From NCBI RefSeq assembly GCF_027244095.1, contig NC_069661.1, positions 179,337,001-179,401,000 on the forward strand: a DNA stretch of 64,000 nt, in the 5' to 3' direction. The notes beneath the pieces are model-generated. The model was not told the DNA's origin, did not search any database, and was given only the letters and a program-made list of their open reading frames with translations. Source of the DNA: Hemicordylus capensis. Its lineage: Eukaryota; Chordata; Lepidosauria; Squamata; Cordylidae. The position numbers and the translations under genes are program-made. This document shows positions 33,390-46,413 of this stretch, one piece after another. The stretch's first letter is position 1, and every line of letters begins with the position of its first letter.

Positions 33390-33768
33390 GTTTTTTTTGC
33401 AAAATCAAAAGCTGAAAAGCAAAGATGCCTACAGTTGCCAACGGGCCTTCTCAGCTGCTGCCCTAAGATTGTGGAATGCGCTCCCTAATAAGATACGAGC
33501 CTCCCCATCTCTGGCAATTTTTAAGAAACTACTGAAAATGCATCTATTTAACCATCTTTCTCAGCTTTTTAAAACTTGTTTTTAAATTGTTTTGGCTATT
33601 TAATTGGTGTTTTATGATGTTTTAATTGTTAATTTTTATTTTATGTAGTTTATAATTTGTTTTGTTAATTGATTTTAATGGTGTTTTAATGTAAACCGGC
33701 CTGAGCCTTTTGGAAGGGCAGTATAAAATTTTTAATAATAAATAAATAAATAAATAAATAAATAACAT
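33390..33768 (+). mobile_element. L2-clade LINE, 3' fragment
   Basis: It encodes the C-terminal end of an L2 ORF2 protein: RAFSAAALRLWNALPNKI followed by SLAIFKKLLKMHLFNHL, the same block seen near 50962-51070 in the large L2. The 3' UTR ends GTAAACCGGCCTGAGCCTTT, then GGCAGTATAAAATTT and (AAAT)n from 33740. The fragment is 5' truncated, as is usual for LINEs. It differs enough from the 47640 copy to be another subfamily. Confidence 0.8.
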
Positions 33769-33769
33769 G

Positions 33770-34610
33770 TATTTGTAATAATCCGATTTCATGATGCTCT
33801 TAGTTTTTTTTTAATGAAGCTTAATTTGGTTCTTTTGCATTTTATTTTTCATGGTTTGTGGTAACCATTTTGCACCTTCACAGAGAAGCAAGATCAAGTT
33901 TGACAAAAAAAAATCTCCCGCTTGCAACGAAATCTGAAAGTTTGCAAGCAAAAACCCCAACTGAGGACTAGAAGAATTCAAACACTGGCTGATGTTACAG
34001 TTGTGGGAATGGAACATACAAAATTAATTCAAAGACTTCACAGAAAAGGTTAGCAGTTAGAGGATGAATCTGGGTGAAAGAGAATTGGCATCACACCACA
34101 CCGCTGTATGTTTGGAGAGGAAGTTCCGGGTATATTGGGTAGCAAGGGAGTGGGGAATCGCCAGAAAGTAGGATCTGAAAGTTGCTGCTGCTGTTGCTAT
34201 TAGTGTCTTACCACTTCTGGTACCACCTTAAACAGCAGGTTAAGGTGTGCAGGGGGGAAATAGAGACATGATCGCTTCCTTGGAAACCCGGTCACTGATG
34301 TGCCATTTATGACTTACACTGTGTATATTTGATCTCAACATCTCATTAGTAAAGATAGACATTACCTTGCAAAGTTTTATTGTACTGTACTTTATTGATG
34401 TACAATGCTTTATTATCAGGGTGTGTAATGAATGCTATATTGATGATCAGAGCGGGTGGAAAGAATGATAAAGTTATGTGAATGTAGTACTTGTCTCCTT
34501 AAAACCCAACTTGTAACTGTACAGTATGTAGTAACTATCAAAAAGTGTTTTTAAAAAAATAGAATGGCAAAATACTTATTTGTAACAAAGTAGGCACTCT
34601 TACTATGTTT
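33770..34610. other. Intergenic sequence upstream of GXYLT1, no recognised features
   Basis: AT-rich intergenic DNA between the GXYLT1 promoter and the YAF2 3' end. No gene or clear repeat is visible. Confidence 0.4.
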
Positions 34611-34616
34611 CTTAAA

Positions 34617-35050
34617 GGGCAATTCTTTTTAGCCTACTTTCCAGTAAGCTTATGACATCACCCAGCATTCCATCTGTGTGCCCGTTCAGGTGTCTTCCGC
34701 CCCCATCAACTTTTCTATGCCTGGACCAATATGAACAAAATCAGGTACATTTATAGGGACACCTCAGTGGCACAGTTTGTGATGATGTCATCGACCCCAT
34801 TCAAGATGGCAGATGTGTAAACTTTTGAGGCAGAAGTGGGCTAACTTGTGGACCACCTAACCAGTTTGGACCAAATTTAGTCCAGTTGTAGGGATAGTGA
34901 AAGGAAAATAGGCAGATTAGTTCTTATTAAAACAACTTGTTCAACAATGTATTTGAAGAGTCTAACTTCTAGAACAAAAAGCCATGTAAAATACAGCTGG
35001 GCAAAATTCTAAACTTTTTGCAGTAAAATGGTGCTGCTAAAAGGATATTA
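34617..35050 (-). repeat. LINE-like 3' segment, one-unit relative of the 8340-9320 array
   Basis: On the minus strand it holds one copy of the 146-bp unit (CTGCCATCTTGAATGGGGTC, GACATCATCACAAACTGTGC, CAAGTTAGCCCACTT) between the same flanks as the array at 8340-9320. The 3' side carries the ACCAATATGAAC-complement flank and the end GGAAAGTAGGCTAAAAA, at 34617-34640 on the plus strand as its complement. The array length therefore differs between copies of one dispersed family. Confidence 0.65.
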
Positions 35051-35194
35051 GAAAACTGATTTAGTAGTACTAGTAGAGTTACAGTGGAGTTTTCTATATA
35101 ATTAAAAATGTATTTCCTATATCCCCGTTAAAAATAGGCAGTGGTGTACAACAGAATGTCTCAGCTTGTGACCTCAAAATTCCAGTTACTCTTA

Positions 35195-35275
35195 ATTCAA
35201 ACTGCAATCCTGTACTTACCTTAGAGTAGATCCCATTGAGCACAATGGAGTTTACTTCCAAGAAGACTTGTATAA
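35195..35275. repeat. Short ancient palindromic repeat (GGAGTTTACTTC type)
   Basis: CAATCCTGTACTTACCTTAG, then CCCATTGAGCACAATGGAGT and TTACTTCCAAG, is a diverged copy of a short palindromic repeat also visible at 16100-16155, 40820-40905 and 41165-41255. It is probably an old MITE. Confidence 0.45.
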
Positions 35276-36185
35276 CAACTGTATAATCAGCTGAATTGTT
35301 ATTTAATATTTTATTGTTGATAATCTCAAAATGCTTAATAAACATACTTTAAAAATATCTAATTATTATTGGGGGAGGGCGGCATGATTGCTTTTAATTG
35401 TCAAAATGGGAGGGGACTGTGGGCCAAAGCCACTGAACCTTTAGGTACCTAGCAGTACCCTGTCCCTACATAATCATATACATAAATATATCCTACAATA
35501 AACCATAGTCTTAAGAATGTAATTCTTAAAGAGTACAAAGCAATTCTCTATGTTTGTATTCTTACAGCAGAATGGTCAAAATGTCTTTGTTTCCTAAACA
35601 TCTCTAAATCTAACTAGACTTCAGCTTCCTGAAAGAACAGAATTTGATGGGTAAATGAACCTCTTTCCAGTAAATAGAAAATAGCATAATCTCATCAAAG
35701 TCCTACTATAGCAATTAGTGAGAGGAATAATTATAGGGGAATCTAAAAGCTGCTCTTTCCTCACATCCTTATTCTGCTGAAAGTTAAATTACCTATAAAC
35801 ACATCCACAAAGAAAGGATTTTTTAAAAAGTATTTTCTTATATATTCACCATGTTTGGTGGAACACAGAATATCCATTAGGCGAGTTCTTGAAAAGGAAG
35901 ATGGCTTCTGAAGCAGAGGATGTACTTCCATTCTTCTAGCATTACACTCTTCTTCCCTTTTCATTGTTTTCTCCTGAAAAGCTTTTTAGGAAAATAAGTA
36001 ATCCACCACCACTGAATCTCCCAGCAGCAATAGGGACCACCTTCAGACATAGAAGTTGGGTGGAAGTTTTTCCAAAACAGATAAAATGCCAATATTTTAT
36101 TTTTCTGAGGAATTTTCTATTTCTAGAATGTTCACTTGGCTACCTGAAAAACTTTAGCGGTAGTGTGGGAAATTAATGTGGTGGT

Positions 36186-36611
36186 TAGGGATGTGCACAG
36201 AACTGGGCGGGGGTGGCTCGAGGGGGTGAGGTGCCACTTTAAGGGCAGGGGAGGGTGCACTTACTACCCCCCCCCCGCTTTCCACCTGCTGGTGCTTGTT
36301 TTCCATAAAAGCCTTCGGGGCCGCAGTGTACCTCCCTGCCGCCCCTTCGGCTGGAAGTACCAGGTGCACATGCCCAACATGCACATGTGCAACATGCGCA
36401 TGCGCCAAAGGGGGAAGGGGCAGCAGGGAGGTACACTACCGCCCCGAAGGCTTTTATGGAAAACAGGCACCGGTGGGGGGAAAGCAGGGGGAAATGTAAG
36501 TGCACCCTCCCCCGCCCTTAAAGTGGCACCCCACCCGGCTTCGAACCCTCTCCCCGTTTGAACCTGTTCAGAGGCCCGTAAAAGGGCCTCTGAACAAGTT
36601 TGTACATATCC
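36186..36611. mobile_element. Foldback element, TAGGGATGTGC family copy 5
   Basis: The left end is TAGGGATGTGCACAGAACTG and the right end is diverged (GTACATATCC). The arms pair closely: TGCCACTTTAAGGGCAGGGG near 36231 with CCCCGCCCTTAAAGTGGCA near 36509, and TTTTCCATAAAAGCCTTCGG near 36299 with CCGAAGGCTTTTATGGAAAA near 36444. The axis is near 36380, among CATGCGCATGCG-like motifs. No target duplication is detectable because another repeat (CAGGGGCATAGC) begins immediately at the right end. Confidence 0.78.
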
Positions 36612-36750
36612 AGGGGCATAGCTATAATTGAACGAAAGGGTTCAAAGAACATGGGCCCCCAGCTCCATCCCTCCCTATTTTCTTCATTGTCTCCCTCACT
36701 CTGGGGGGCCACCCAAGAGAGGGATGAACACGGGCCCCCTCATGTCAGAT
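36612..36750. repeat. Fragment of a CAGGGGCATAGC-type hAT element
   Basis: It begins CAGGGGCATAGCTATAATTG and contains ACATGGGCCCCCAGC and ACACGGGCCCCCTCATG, in inverted arrangement with GGGGGGCC. This resembles the CAGGGGCGTAAC elements at 29360 and 46414 but has its own subterminal sequence. The right end is unclear. Confidence 0.45.
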
Positions 36751-37466
36751 CACAGTCTATTTAGGAAAACTTGTAATTTTTGCAGAAATTTTTAAGCAAA
36801 TTTTATGCCAATGAGGGGAAATCTGCATCAGGAAACTTGCCAGAGAATCCACATCTCTGCCTATGCAGCTTTGCTTGCAATAGGCTGCTGCCAGGTGCAG
36901 CATGGAGCTTTTCCTCACCTCTAAGCAAATGCACTTGAAGGATTTTCTGCTTGGCTATCTTGTATGTGGTTCAGCTCAGTCACTTACTTTTCTTCGAATT
37001 CATTTGGAATGAATGTTTAGATACATTCCTTAAGAGATGGGAGGGGTTCTAAACTGAAGTAACTTCCCTTCCGAAAGACATAAACATACCTTTATCCCAT
37101 TCATCTTGTGTACACACACACACACACACACTCTGGAAACATCATCTTGTGGCCAACTAATTTGGTCACTCAGTGTATTTTGTCCCTTTGAATGCACAGA
37201 TACTAAGATTTTTAAATTTTAAGAGGACAGGCAATAAAATGATAGCACCTGAGAGGGTACTAACCATACAAGTTTGAATAATAAATAGCAGTGAAAATAA
37301 GGGTAGATATTTTACTAAACTACAACTGTGCAATTAATATTTTGAGGAGAGAGGAATTTAAACATTATACACTTAGAGCCAACATATTATTTTGCAGTTT
37401 GTGAATCTTAAATTTAGTGTCCAGTTGATGGTTTGGGGGGTATAGTGACCCAATTCCCATTTGTTA

Positions 37467-39086
<1,620 letters not shown>

Positions 39087-39513
39087 TACATTACTAAGTG
39101 CCACTGACTGAAGTCAAGAGTTCCCCAGTTCTTAATTCCTTGCTTTTTAGAGTTAAAGCTGTTTTAAATTTATGTCTTAATAGTGGAGTAAACATGAGTG
39201 TTTGCTTGAATGTACTCTATATCATTGCTATTTGGTTGGAACAGCAATTGTTAATTCTTCACTTTCTATTGAGTTTTCCAAGCAGTAAGCACCAAATTAA
39301 TTAACTGCACCAAATTAATCAGTTTATTGGGGATTTCATCTAAGTTGGTATTTCTTTAATGTTGGTATATATTTAAAATATAATCAAGTAGTAGATTCAC
39401 TAACGCCATTAAACTGTATCACTACACAGTTTGCACAGACCTCACTTTTTATATTGTGAAATTAAGTATGGCATTTACTCCCATTTCACGTCTTTACCAA
39501 TGTTTTAGGATTG

Positions 39514-39892
39514 AAAGTATTGTTACACTCTGTAAATCCTAAAATGCAAGAAATTCTAATATTTTGCGATTCTTTTTTAAGGTATGTCTTGTCAAAAAGT
39601 CTCATTTCTCTTTCTACCTCAGTCATTTGTCTTTTAGTGCTTACAGCTAGTGGGCAAATCACAGAACATGAATTAAGCACACAATATAGATTATAAATTA
39701 CTTAAGTATTGTTACACTCTGTAAATCCTAAAATGCAAGAAATTCTAATATTTTGCTATTCTTTTTTAAGGTATGTCTTGTCAAACAGTCTCATTTCTCT
39801 TTCTACCTCAGTCATTTGTCTTTTAGTGCTTACAGCTAGTGGGCAAATCACAGAACATGAATTAAGCACACAATATAGATTATAAATTACTC
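39514..39892. repeat. 189-bp tandem duplication, two nearly identical copies
   Basis: Copy 1 (about 39514-39702) and copy 2 (about 39703-39891) differ at only a few positions, for example GCGATTC versus GCTATTC and CAAAAAGTCTC versus CAAACAGTCTC. The repeat starts AGTATTGTTACACTC and ends TATAAATTACT. It is AT-rich and non-coding. It is either a recent duplication or a local assembly artefact. It lies downstream of YAF2. Confidence 0.85.
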
Positions 39893-39899
39893 CAATACC

Positions 39900-41479
39900 G
39901 GAGACCCTTAAGAAATCATGTTTATAACTATTCTCATTTATTTGTTTCTTGTACCCTAGAAAGCTCTCTTTATCAAGAAATGTATTAATGGTGATCATTG
40001 CAATTTTTAACTGTCAAAATTGCATTTTATCTAGAAATAATGAAATACACACATATAGCAAATGTAATGGCAATAACTGGATATGATTTTGTCTGCAAAG
40101 CATGAGGATTTTGTTTTAGTAGGAAATTTTCACAAATTCTTTAGCAACCCATAAGGTTACTTATTTGACCTTACCTGTGAACATTTATCTAAAACACTAA
40201 TTTAAAAACAAACTTGCCAATATTTAGAGGGAATTATATTTTGTTTTACATTAAGTTCCCCAATCTTAACTTTTAAAAAAACACCAAAAAAACCCAAGGA
40301 ATAATTTTGACAGGTATTAAAATCTGAATGGCTATATCTGTTTATAGCCCCATATTTTAATCTTGATAGCAGCAGTCCATTTCAAACACCCTGTCATTTA
40401 CATACGTTTAGACCACAACATCAAGAAATCAGGTATGCAATTTTTAGATACCACATCAGACTTTCATTTTATGCAACTAACAGTATTTCACATCTTACAA
40501 AGTGGACACTACCATTATGCCTGTAGTACTGCAGTTAAAAACATAAAAATATATTACTACAAGAAACCAGCAAACATCACAATTGTCAGGGGCTACAGAA
40601 ATTTTAAATTATTCTAGCTGAAAGGCTGTTATTGTGTTTAATATTTTGGGCTAGATTCACTACCAAAAATTCCATTTTCTTTTTCATATTGGTTGACAAA
40701 ATACATACTTTCAATGAGGAACAAAAATGAATTCATTGCAAAAGTACAGGTGGTGCTCCCTGAAACAATACCCAGATGGACTTTGTACCAAATCTGAACC
40801 AACAGATAAAAACACAACGGCTTGATCCTGTATATATTTACTCAGAAATAAATACCAATGGAACTTACTATCAGGTAAGTGTGCATATGATTACAGCCTA
40901 AAATAGGAACCCCAAACATACATGTTGACTGGACATCTTTTCCTTGCTTGGTTCTCTTCAGGGCACTTGCTGTTCATCAGGACTACAAGCAAAACAACAT
41001 ATAAAGGGATTTTGTTGTTGAGTCAGTTTGAATCTTCAAGGGTACAATCTATTAATGGGGGTATTTGTGGGTGCAACGTGCAAGATATGTGGACAAGCAC
41101 TGGGAGCAACAGGAAAATTGAAGAGGTACAAATTGAGACATTTTCACAACTTGCATGAAGAACACCATCTACAGTTCAATTCTAAGCACGTTTACTTCAA
41201 AGTCAATCCCACTGTGTTGAGTGGGGCTTACTCCCTGCAAGTGTACTGAGGATTTCAGCCTCAGTCTCTGATCCATCACTTCTGAATAGTTAGTACACTA
41301 TACAAGTTGAACAGAAGCATGTCCTTCATTCAGTTGGCATAGTTACGTGTGAAACACCCCACAAGTTACAAACCATCTTCCCTCCCACTGTGTCCCTAAC
41401 TACAGTTCTAATTTAAGAATTATGAATGAATCGTTTTGTGCAACCAAACATTTAGCTGATTGTAAACAAAATTGCAAAA
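39900..41479. other. Intergenic sequence downstream of YAF2
   Basis: AT-rich intergenic DNA. Two diverged copies of a short palindromic repeat (ACTTACTATCAGGTAAGTG at 40865, GGGGCTTACTCCCTGCAAGT at 41223) are the only repeats noted. No gene was found. Confidence 0.45.
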
Positions 41480-41703
41480 CCTATACTCATAAAAATATTT
41501 TATTGGAAATTTTACATAATACCGAATGGGACTGTAAATCTTTTTGTTCTGTATCTATATATTGCTAAATGCATAAATGTTCACAACTATGTCAAAAACA
41601 AAGATCTGCATTTTTCCTATGATTTGCTCTATAATATTTAATAAAGGATCTTTTTTTTAAAAAGCAAAAGGCTGATATAGGAACAAATGTTTTATATATA
41701 TTC

Positions 41704-41737
<34 letters not shown>

Positions 41738-42956
41738 TACTTGCTTATTTCCTCTCCGGTGCAACGTTTAATATTACTGGTTTGGATCCAAAAGGCTTCA
41801 CAAGGAGTTTCCACACACTACAGCATAACTTCAAAGCTCACCCCTTTCAGCGGTAGTCCTCTGCACTGCCCAACAAGCCACTCTCAGACTCGGAGCGCCT
41901 TTGGGCATGGTCTCTAATGCAGTGCAAAGAGCTATGGCTGGAGAAAAAAAGCAAAGCCCCAAGGATGCATAAAAGCTTTTTTTTGCAAACTTAAAAGGCT
42001 CTTTCAGCGTCTGGCTGAATTGATATCACTATAACACTGAGCAAGTCTAGGAGAAGGAAAGAGGAATAAGCCAAATGAGAACAGTATCACGTTTTGGATT
42101 TTAAGGTATCAACAGTAGTTAGATATTAAAATCTAGATATTTAAAAAAACTCAAAATACCTAATCATTTGTGAACAAATTCATGTTCTATAACATAGAAT
42201 ACCAGTGTATAAGGACAAGGTAGTACTATACTTGACTTATAAAGCTAAACAATTAATGCTTGTAACAGATTTACCTTTTTTTTTTTTTTTGCTTGTAAAC
42301 ATTACAATAAATGTTCTAAATGTGTGAGGAAGATATTGGAAAAGCCAGCAACATAATTCGGTAACAGTAATCTAGTAAAGTGTGTCAGACATTGGCAAAA
42401 ATTCAATACAAATGTTTTATTTAATAACATTTTTCCTAGTCAACCACACCAAGTACCAGCAGGTGTTTTTAAGATAATCATTACGAAAATTCTTTTGCAG
42501 CAATAGTTGATTAAGTTGATCTTTGACTTGCATACATATATCTATGTTTCACAATTCTCAAATAATACATATTTAGGCAGCTTGAATTATGTTATAAAAA
42601 TTTAAAGTCAGTACATGCCAATAGTATAGAATCCAAGAGTTGTGTTAGAATTCACTAAACTTAAAGTGGAAATCGACTTACCAGTAACACTGCATCAAGA
42701 ACATTCAGACCACATTTTCATGGCACCTTTGCATATGAAGATTAAAAAGTTCATCTGAAAATGTTTTATAGACTGCACTGAAATTTAATTTCACTGCTGC
42801 ACTTCTCTCTTACAAAACTGCAGAAATCATATTTGAGTAAACATACAAATCGTGCATGGCAAACAACAACTCATGAAAATGTGGTAACTGTTGGCAGAAG
42901 TTGTGTATATTTGCAAGTTGGAGAGGAAAGACTAAAGAAACTGGATGAAATAAACT
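41480..42956 (-). other. YAF2: Probable YAF2 3' UTR
   Basis: This is the AT-rich sequence directly after the YAF2 stop codon on the minus strand. Candidate AATAAA signals on that strand lie at 42416-42421 and 41499-41504 (seen as TTTATT on the plus strand). The stretch is unusually free of SINEs and foldback elements, as expected for a long transcribed 3' UTR. A TA/CA microsatellite lies at 41705-41738. The true end depends on which signal is used and cannot be fixed from sequence alone. Confidence 0.5.
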
Positions 42957-43194
42957 TTAATGTGATTCTCCATTCAATGATGAGGCTTCTCCTCTAGGTG
43001 AAGATGACCTGGACATTCCTCGCTCTGTATTGTCAGAACTAGAACCACTCTGACTGTGCTGATCTGCAGAAGCTGCACTGGAAGCAGGTGGTGACTTAGT
43101 TTTTTCTTTAAAGTCTGTAATAATGACTGTCAGATCACCAACAGTAACTTCCAAGTGTTGGGCACTACTTCGGTCCACATTTTTCAATCTGGGC
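42957..43194 (-). CDS. YAF2: YAF2 last coding exon (RING1B-binding region, stop)
   Basis: The exon begins with G that completes Arg102 (AG from exon 3), then [38 protein letters not shown], and ends SSLNGESH with TAA at 42957-42959. The acceptor TATTTTAG precedes 43194. YAF2 is a RYBP paralogue in variant PRC1 Polycomb complexes. The hydrophobic [15 protein letters not shown] stretch is the beta-hairpin region known in this family to bind the RING1B RAWUL domain. The rest is a serine-rich tail. The sequence appears essentially identical to recalled human residues 102-180, so it is under strong constraint. The open frame upstream of the acceptor is intron. Confidence 0.96.
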
Positions 43195-43284
43195 CTAAAA
43201 TAATATAAATAAATTAGTGGCAACTCGGAAACCCTTCTTATCCCCCATTCATGAAGTGACTGTATTTTTGGAATTCAAACTCTC

Positions 43285-43485
43285 ATATGAAGCTGCCTTA
43301 CTCAAAATCAGATTAATCTAGCCTTGCATTATCTATTATACAGTAGCAGCTGGCCAAGATCTCAGGTAGAAGGCTTTTCCAGACCTGCTCCTAGGGACCC
43401 TGTAACCAGAAACACCAGGTATTAAACCAGTGACCTTATAGCAGTAAAGTGTGTGCTCTACCACTTAGCTATACCCCCTTCCCCA
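43285..43485 (-). mobile_element. tRNA-headed SINE (AAGGCAGCTTC family)
   Basis: Minus strand: GGGGGTATAGCTAAGTGGTA (A box), GGTTTAATACCTGGTG (diverged B box), CCAGCTGCTACTG and the tail GTAAGGCAGCTTCATATGAG. It lies 90 bp from the YAF2 last-exon acceptor, inside intron 3. It is full length but old, with roughly 20 to 25 percent divergence from the family pattern I recall. Confidence 0.7.
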
Positions 43486-44195
43486 ATGCCTACTAAAACA
43501 CTTGCTGACATCTAGACTAATGTTGCGCTTGCACAAGGTTGTTACGCTAGCTAGTTCTGCTAAGTCAGGTACTTGTATTCCAGACTAGTGTTGTGCTGGT
43601 GCAATGGGATGTGCTTGCACAGCAGGCTGCACAGTGTATTGTATAACCATGTATACAGGTGAAACTTGGAAAATTAGAATATCGTGCAAAAGCGTACAGC
43701 TCATGAAAACCCCAAATCCACAATCCCAGAAAATTAGAATATTACATGGAACCAAGAAGACAAGGATTGAAGAATAGAACAATATCGGACCTCTGAAAAG
43801 TATACAGTGTACTGTGCTTGATTGGCCAGCAAACTCACCTGACCTGACCCCATAGAGAATCTATGGGGCATTGCCAAGAGAAGGATGAGAGACATGAGAC
43901 CAAACAATGCAGAATTGCTGAAGGCCGCTAATGAAGCATCCTGGTCTTCCATAATACCTCATCAGTGCCACAGGCTGATAGCATCCATGCCATGCCGCAT
44001 TGAGGCAGTAATTGCTGCAAAAGGGGCCCAAACCAAGTACTGAATACATATGCATGCTTATACTTTTCAGAGGTCCGATATTGTTCTATTCTTCAATCCT
44101 TGTCTTCTTGGTTCCATGTAATATTCTAATTTTCTGAGATTGTGGATTTGGGGTTTTCATGAGCTGTACACCATGATCATCACAATTATAACAAA

Positions 44196-45186
44196 CTAGT
44201 ATTTTTAAGCCCGTTATGATAACGGGCGCTAGCTTTCTATCCCGTCTTTTCTGTCTCTCTCTCTCTCTTTCTGTCTCTTTTTTTCCCCCTTGTCCCCTCT
44301 CTCTTTTTTTTTTTTTTTTTTTTTGTTGTTGTTGTTGTTGTCTCTGTTTTTGTTCTTCCTTATTTTGCTTATACTTTTTTTGGGGGGGGGTGGATGAATA
44401 ACGGCCAAAATGGCCCATGAGAAGGTGGCCGCCCCCGCCTATCGCCCTCCCGCGCACCCAGCTGCCGGAGCCCACCTTACCCGCTCCAGCCCGAAGGAGA
44501 AGAGAGGAACTCGGGAACAGAGCTACTCTCTGTGTTAAGCTGCTGCCCATACTGTCGCAATGGACGCAATAGGCGTCCTTTGCGTCCATAGCGGCAGTTT
44601 GAGCAGTGACTTGCTCGTGAGCTCCTCTCTTTTCCCTCGGGCTGGAGCGGGTAAGGTGGTCTTCGGCAGCTGGGTGGGCGGGAGGGCGATAGGCAGGGGC
44701 GGCGACCTTCTCATGGGCCATTTTGGCCCTTAATCTTTTTTGGGGGGGAGCGGGGAAGGCGATTTTGGGCAGCTGGGAGGGCGGGTGAGCAGGCGGGGGC
44801 GACGGCTGTGAGCAGGCGGGGGCCTCGTTGGCAGCTTCGCCGCCACCTCGCCGAGCTTCCCTGTCCCCCATCTCGGTCTTCCCCCGCCGCCATTGCCCTT
44901 GCCTTTTTCAGGGCGGCCGCTTCTGGTTGCCTCGGCCTCCTCTCGCCGTGCCGCAGCTCATGGCCGAGGCGGCGGCTCTGCCGCCGCCTCGGCCACTTTC
45001 CCCCGCCGCCACACACCGGCTAATGGCCGCCCGTGGCTGTGGGACACTGGTGTCTGAGGTCCTGTGTCCCTTGGGCTCTTCTGGGCCTGCGCTTCGCGCA
45101 GGCCCAGAACAGCCCAGGGAGGCAGGGACGCAGATCCCCAACGTTCCAAAGCCACGGCCACTCACTTAGCCTTTTATTATATAGGA
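44196..45186 (-). mobile_element. Non-autonomous Helitron (HeliBat-like ends), 991 bp
   Basis: On the minus strand the 5' end reads TCCTATATAATAAAAGGC (45186 downward) and the 3' end is a hairpin GCCCGTTATCATAACGGGC followed by TTAAAAATACTAG. It sits between A and T with no target duplication, and removing it restores a continuous Tc1 sequence (ACAAA then TAAGGC). These are the defining Helitron features, and the 5' end is very like HeliBat-type Helitrons. No Rep or helicase coding is present. The interior holds a 326-bp foldback (44403-44728), T-rich and TTG repeats (44310-44345) and a CpG-rich block (44850-45150). Confidence 0.9.
44403..44728. repeat. 326-bp foldback inside the Helitron
   Basis: GGCCAAAATGGCCCATGAGA at 44403 is mirrored by TCTCATGGGCCATTTTGGCC at 44709. 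CCACCTTACCCGCTCCAGCC near 44471 is mirrored by GGCTGGAGCGGGTAAGGTGG near 44640. A perfect inner stem GGACGCAATAGGCGTCC lies near the axis at about 44566. The arms are highly similar over about 150 bp each. It is either a captured foldback transposon or a structure built within the Helitron. Confidence 0.85.
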
Positions 45187-45312
45187 TTAAGGCTTGACTT
45201 ATCTCGCTTTGCATGTAATGCGTCTGTCTCATATATCAGTTTCAACTTTTAATTTGCATTACTGAAATTAATGGACTTTTGCATGATATTCTAATTTTCC
45301 GAGTTTCACTTG

Positions 45313-46405
45313 TATGTCCTGGAGAAGGTCATTGCTAATGCAAACACACCACAAAGCACCACAGCTTTGTGTAACTCTGCAAACCTCTTAAGTGTGTGCA
45401 ATGTTTCTCATGTTAGCACAACAGTAGTCTGGATGTCTTTTTAATGTACAATTATGCTAGCACAGAATTAGTCTGGCTGTCAGCCACTGTGAACATAAAT
45501 ATTGTACATACAGGAATATAGCATAGGTAAAATATTCACCAACATTCATGTTTAACACAAACAAGTCATCCCAAACTGATTGTGTATTATTATTCACAAA
45601 ACATAGTGACACAAACATGGTTGAAGGACACCTTGGGATAAATGGAATAGTTGAAGAGTGAGAAAACTAATATCTGGTGAAAGCATGAGAGATAGGGAGA
45701 CATCACAGGATAGATAGGGTGCATAAGAAGAAGGAAAGCAGAGAGAGAAAGGTTAAATAAAAATGTACTGAGTTCTATTTGTTTTCACATGAGAAAACTC
45801 AAAGTAGCTGAAACATTATAATAAATGTCCATGCAGAAATTCAATAGATGTGGCAGCTTCACCTATAATTACTCTACCAAACTTTTCTGTCCTCCACTTC
45901 ATTCAGACTGATGGCAATGCAAGGGCTTTCTTAGCCTTCAGCCAGTATGAATGACAGGCTATAGAACCTCATTTGTAAAATCAGCATAATATACAGGACT
46001 GTAGTTTTTACTGTTCACATGGTGTGGATTCATTCTCAATGCCCATGTTTTTTAGAACACAAGTAAAAATTTTAAGTACTGTATGTTAATTCTCATCTTA
46101 AACCAAAGGTGTTTTCCTATTTTAATTGCTATACTTTTTGATAAAGTCTCTAAAATTAATCACTCTGTATTTGTATGTTCAAAAATTTAATACAAATTGA
46201 TAAATGGGGGGGGCCCTCTATACACATTTTAGGATGTTTACGCGATTTTATCTATATTATCTTATAAAAATCCACCATTGTGTTCTACAGTATAGCATGA
46301 GATTGTCTGAATTAAACAAGAAAAAGTAGGGCAATCCCACTCATCAGTTGGAAAATGGAGCTAGTTATTTAGAAAAACGTGGCATGCTTCATTACACTAT
46401 GCAGC
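45313..46405. other. YAF2 intron 3, no recognised features
   Basis: AT-rich intron sequence. No exon with flanking splice signals and no clear repeat was found. Confidence 0.4.
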
Positions 46406-46413
46406 AAGCCAGC

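Larger units (their letters stand above)
43656..45312 (+). mobile_element. Palindromic Tc1 derivative (TA-flanked) interrupted by a Helitron
   Basis: It is flanked by TA (43654-43655, 45313-45314). The ends are CAGGTGAAACTTGGAAAATT and, inverted, CAAGTGAAACTCGGAAAATT. Without the Helitron the element is 666 bp, less than half of an intact Tc1. It keeps only the last part of the transposase: 43854-44042 encodes IENLWGIAKRRMRDM, then HRLIASMPCRIEAVIAAKG and QTKY with a stop. The left side (43691-43805) is an inverted copy of the sequence just after that stop (44062-44172), so the element is a large snap-back palindrome; the left arm also lacks about 120 bp found in the right arm. Confidence 0.88.

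Noticed and set aside
43195-43223. Extension of the YAF2 last exon upstream (MPLIYLYYF)
   Set aside because: A TATTTTAG acceptor precedes PRLKNVD and the phase matches exon 3, so this is intron.
44086-44871. 261-residue minus-strand open frame with Q and K runs
   Set aside because: It crosses the Tc1/Helitron junction and a TTG/T-rich simple repeat, so it is built from unrelated pieces.
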